A stretch of DNA of 33,492 bases from assembly GCA_964522665.1 (NCBI GenBank), contig CAZFVY010000082.1:1-33492 (forward strand). The letters run 5' to 3'. The notes below the pieces were generated by a model, which was not told the DNA's origin, ran no database searches, and saw only the letters and a program-made list of their open reading frames with translations. The stretch is from CAZFVY01 sp964522665 (GTDB taxonomy: Bacteria > Verrucomicrobiota > Verrucomicrobiia > Limisphaerales > CAZFVY01). Position 1 is the first letter of the stretch, and each line of letters opens with the position of its first letter. Made by a program: the position numbers and the translations under genes. Positions 31,731-33,492 of the stretch are shown here, in pieces.

Positions 31731-32029
31731 GCGAAAATGAATACAACCTTGCGCCCCGCTCGCAAGGAATATCGGGACGAGTGAAAATCCGTCGCGTCGA
31801 GCGAGACCTGTCACGGGCTGACGAGGCAGGTGAGAGCGAAAGTTTCCGGTCCGACGCGCGGTCTGGACCGGCGCCTGCGGCCTCAAATCGTGCGCCACAA
31901 TCCATTTTTCCAGATGGCGGGCTATTCCAGGTCCCACGTAACCATTCGCCCGCGCCGCGCGCATCAATCTGCCTCTAGGTAGGACCCGCGCCGCTTGTGC
32001 CCCGCGGACGACGCGGTTAGGTTGTCGGC

Positions 32030-32506
32030 ATGGAAACAATCGACCCGGCGAAGGGCGACCGCCAAAACGCCGATGTTTTTGCCGATGGCGCCCTCAAGCG
32101 GATCGTCAGCGTAGCGACGGCGCTTGGTTTCGGGACCGCTCTCGGATCACTCGCCTGCCTGGGACGGGGTGCGACGCACGGGTTCGATTTCCAGTGGCGC
32201 TGGCGGGCATTGCTGTGGGCGGCGGTCGGCGCCGCGGCGGGCGCGAATTTTTGGCGGCTGGCCTGGCGGGCGGAGCGGAAGGCCACGCCCAAAGCGCGCG
32301 CCCGCTTTGTGCGGTACAGCGTGCTGATGCTGATCGGCGCGTTTGCGGCGTTTGCTTATCCGATGCGTTTCATCGCCGATGAACACCGCGGCGACGTCTA
32401 TTTTGGCCTCGCGCTGGCGATCGCGGTTTTGACTTGCCTCGGACTGCTGGTCTTTCGGGTCGCGAAATGGTTCACCGACAACGACGCCCTGAATAAGACG
32501 GAGTAG
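32030..32506 (+). CDS. Small multi-pass membrane protein, unknown function
   Basis: This is 158 residues from ATG 32030. Four hydrophobic segments are visible: VSVATALGFGTALGSLACL (about 26-44), ALLWAAVGAAAGANFWRLA (about 60-78), VRYSVLMLIGAFAAFAYPM (about 98-116) and VYFGLALAIAVLTCLGLLVF (about 124-143). The ends are polar and charged. RFIADEHRGDVYFGLALA follows the third segment. No catalytic motif is present and no named family is recognised. It is divergent from the AraC regulator, with about 300 bases between them that hold no gene or clear promoter. Its 3' end overlaps a minus-strand frame (32398-32832). Confidence 0.7.
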   Translation: METIDPAKGDRQNADVFADGALKRIVSVATALGFGTALGSLACLGRGATHGFDFQWRWRALLWAAVGAAAGANFWRLAWRAERKATPKARARFVRYSVLMLIGAFAAFAYPMRFIADEHRGDVYFGLALAIAVLTCLGLLVFRVAKWFTDNDALNKTE

Positions 32507-32832
32507 CGGGTGGTGTCGCTCGGGGACATCGTTGGCATTACCGATGTGAAGTCCTGGCTCAAGCTTTTCAGCCCTTGACGGTTTTCGGTGAGCGCATTGA
32601 TTTGATCCTGGACGGTAAGACCCGAGGCGCCGAGCGGAGCGACCGGATCCATGGCCCTGAGCGCGATATTCTCAATCGCCATGCCGACCAAGGCCGTGAT
32701 GAGCGGTTGTCCGCCATTTCCGTCGCGGTTGGGCGCGGTGGGCGGTGATTTGGCGGCCGACCGGCGTTCCGGGTTGTCGCGTCTGGTTGTCTGGCTGAGG
32801 GTTGCGTCGTCGCTGAAAACCGGAATATCCAT
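32398..32832 (-). CDS. Possible hypothetical protein or 3'-altered gene remnant
   Basis: This is 144 residues from ATG 32832 with no visible ribosome site. The middle, ITALVGMAIENIALRAMDP through LTVQDQINALTENRQGLKSL, has natural protein composition with an amphipathic, Gln-rich helix, and it resembles uncharacterised verrucomicrobial proteins as far as I can recall. The last 35 residues, from around TTRYSVLF, lie opposite the coding end of the membrane protein at 32030-32506 and have the biased look of a shadow frame. The true C-terminus is therefore probably lost, or the overlap is fortuitous. The N-terminus starts only 38 bases from the divergent gene at 32871. Real but truncated is my preferred reading. 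Confidence 0.4.
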   Translation of the reverse strand: MDIPVFSDDATLSQTTRRDNPERRSAAKSPPTAPNRDGNGGQPLITALVGMAIENIALRAMDPVAPLGASGLTVQDQINALTENRQGLKSLSQDFTSVMPTMSPSDTTRYSVLFRASLSVNHFATRKTSSPRQVKTAIASARPK

Positions 32833-32870
32833 TTGATGAAGCCCGGGCGGGACGTTACGATGGCGACGCT

Positions 32871-33443
32871 ATGATTACTGACAATTCTAGTTCGCCGGGG
32901 TTGGCGTGGCTCTTCTTCTCCTTCCTAACGGTTTTCTCGTGGGGCGTGTACGGGGTATTTCTCCACACCGGGCAAGTCGCGATGGCCGACCCGGTCAATG
33001 GCCGTTACAAGGCCTTCTTGTTCGTCGGTATCGCTTACTTTCTTACCGCGGTCCTGGCGCCGCTCGCCGTGCTGCTGGTTAATGGCGCCTCGTGGGCCTA
33101 CCCCGCGCGCGGGATGTGGTGGTCGTTGATCGCCGGCGTGGTCGGCGCGGTCGGGGCGTTCGGCGTCTTGCTGGCCTTCGGCGCGAAAGGAACGCCCGCG
33201 GTGGTCATGTCCATCGTTTTTGCGGGCGCGCCGGTCGTAAACGCGCTCTACACGCTGGTCCTGCATCCGCCGGCGGGCGGATGGGGGAGCGTCAAGCCGC
33301 AATTCTTTCTCGGAATCTTGATGGCGGCTCTGGGCGGTTGCCTCGTGACGTTTTACAAACCGAATCCTCCCGCTCCGGCCAAAGCGCCCAGCGCCGTCGC
33401 GCAGGCGGGCGCGATTCCCCGGAGCGCGTCACCGGGCCACTAG
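32871..33443 (+). CDS. EamA/DMT-like membrane protein, unknown function
   Basis: This is 190 residues from ATG 32871. Five hydrophobic segments can be counted: WLFFSFLTVFSWGVYGVFLH, FLFVGIAYFLTAVLAPLAVLL, WSLIAGVVGAVGAFGVLLAFGA, VVMSIVFAGAPVVNALYTLV and FFLGILMAALGGCLVTFY. Gly and Pro distribution resembles one half of a drug/metabolite transporter (EamA) protein, about five helices, so it could act as a dimer. The C-terminal 25 residues are Ala/Pro-rich and polar. Its stop codon TAG ends one base before a sequence that looks like an IS3-type terminus, so the original C-terminus may have been different. Confidence 0.72.
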   Translation: MITDNSSSPGLAWLFFSFLTVFSWGVYGVFLHTGQVAMADPVNGRYKAFLFVGIAYFLTAVLAPLAVLLVNGASWAYPARGMWWSLIAGVVGAVGAFGVLLAFGAKGTPAVVMSIVFAGAPVVNALYTLVLHPPAGGWGSVKPQFFLGILMAALGGCLVTFYKPNPPAPAKAPSAVAQAGAIPRSASPGH

Positions 33444-33492
33444 TGTACTGTTCATGAAATAGGTGGACATAATCGGTTTTTCGGTGCAATTT
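33444..33492. mobile_element. Candidate terminal inverted repeat of an IS3-type insertion sequence, truncated by window end
   Basis: The sequence begins TGTACTG and continues to GAAATAGGTGGACATAA, a layout (TG..CT, then GTGGACA about 25 bases in) like the outer ends of IS3-family elements. It starts immediately after the TAG stop of the membrane-protein gene. No transposase is inside the window, so this rests on the terminal pattern alone. Confidence 0.4.

Overview
The window is about 33.5 kb of GC-rich chromosomal DNA (roughly 60% GC by eye) from a free-living bacterium. It looks most like a soil or freshwater member of the Verrucomicrobiota (PVC group). Evidence for this is the secreted PQQ-dehydrogenase/HEAT/cytochrome c fusion, a DUF362 protein paired with an AIM6-like phosphodiesterase, TPR lipoproteins, a DUF1326 protein, and many short palindromic repeats between genes. 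No rRNA, tRNA or CRISPR array was seen. The taxonomic call is an inference from gene content, not from a marker alignment.

Layout. 1-4.4 kb: a lipoprotein gene cut by the window edge, a large secreted PQQ-dehydrogenase/HEAT/cytochrome c protein, then a 1 kb gene-poor stretch of repeats running into an AT-rich patch with a small membrane protein. 4.4-7.8 kb: a minus-strand operon for sugar or amino-sugar metabolism (Gfo/Idh/MocA oxidoreductase, NagB-like deaminase, secreted PQQ sugar dehydrogenase). 8.2-9.0 kb: a secreted protein with a decayed M23-like fold. 9.4-10.5 kb: a MoeZ-type E1-like/rhodanese enzyme for sulfur-carrier activation. 10.8-13.0 kb: an AraC-type regulator and two secreted proteins, one of them DUF1326. 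13.1-17.1 kb: an exported molybdenum hydroxylase operon (Tat-targeted 2Fe-2S subunit, molybdopterin subunit, FAD subunit) ending in a 69-residue Cys-rich gene.

17.7-20.7 kb: a defence-like island on the minus strand. It holds a DUF7669/NucS-like nuclease, then an AbiEi-like winged-helix protein overlapping an AbiEii-like nucleotidyltransferase (a candidate type IV toxin-antitoxin pair). The first two genes share an identical 15-base block across their start codons, and a cluster of inverted half-sites lies just upstream of the antitoxin-like gene. 20.8-22.8 kb: AIM6-like phosphodiesterase and DUF362 protein. 22.8-27.4 kb: a plus-strand group of TPR lipoprotein, CvpA-family protein and DnaG primase. 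27.4-29.3 kb: an MsbA-like ABC exporter. 29.3-30.3 kb: a second repeat-rich gene-poor stretch. 30.3-33.4 kb: a VOC protein, an AraC-type regulator, two small membrane proteins and a possible gene remnant. The last 49 bases look like the outer end of an IS3-type insertion sequence.

The most notable points are the shared start-codon element in the AbiE/NucS-like island, the Cys-rich small gene of the molybdenum hydroxylase operon, three dispersed repeat families (one with compensatory stem changes), and the M23-like protein lacking its last metal motif.
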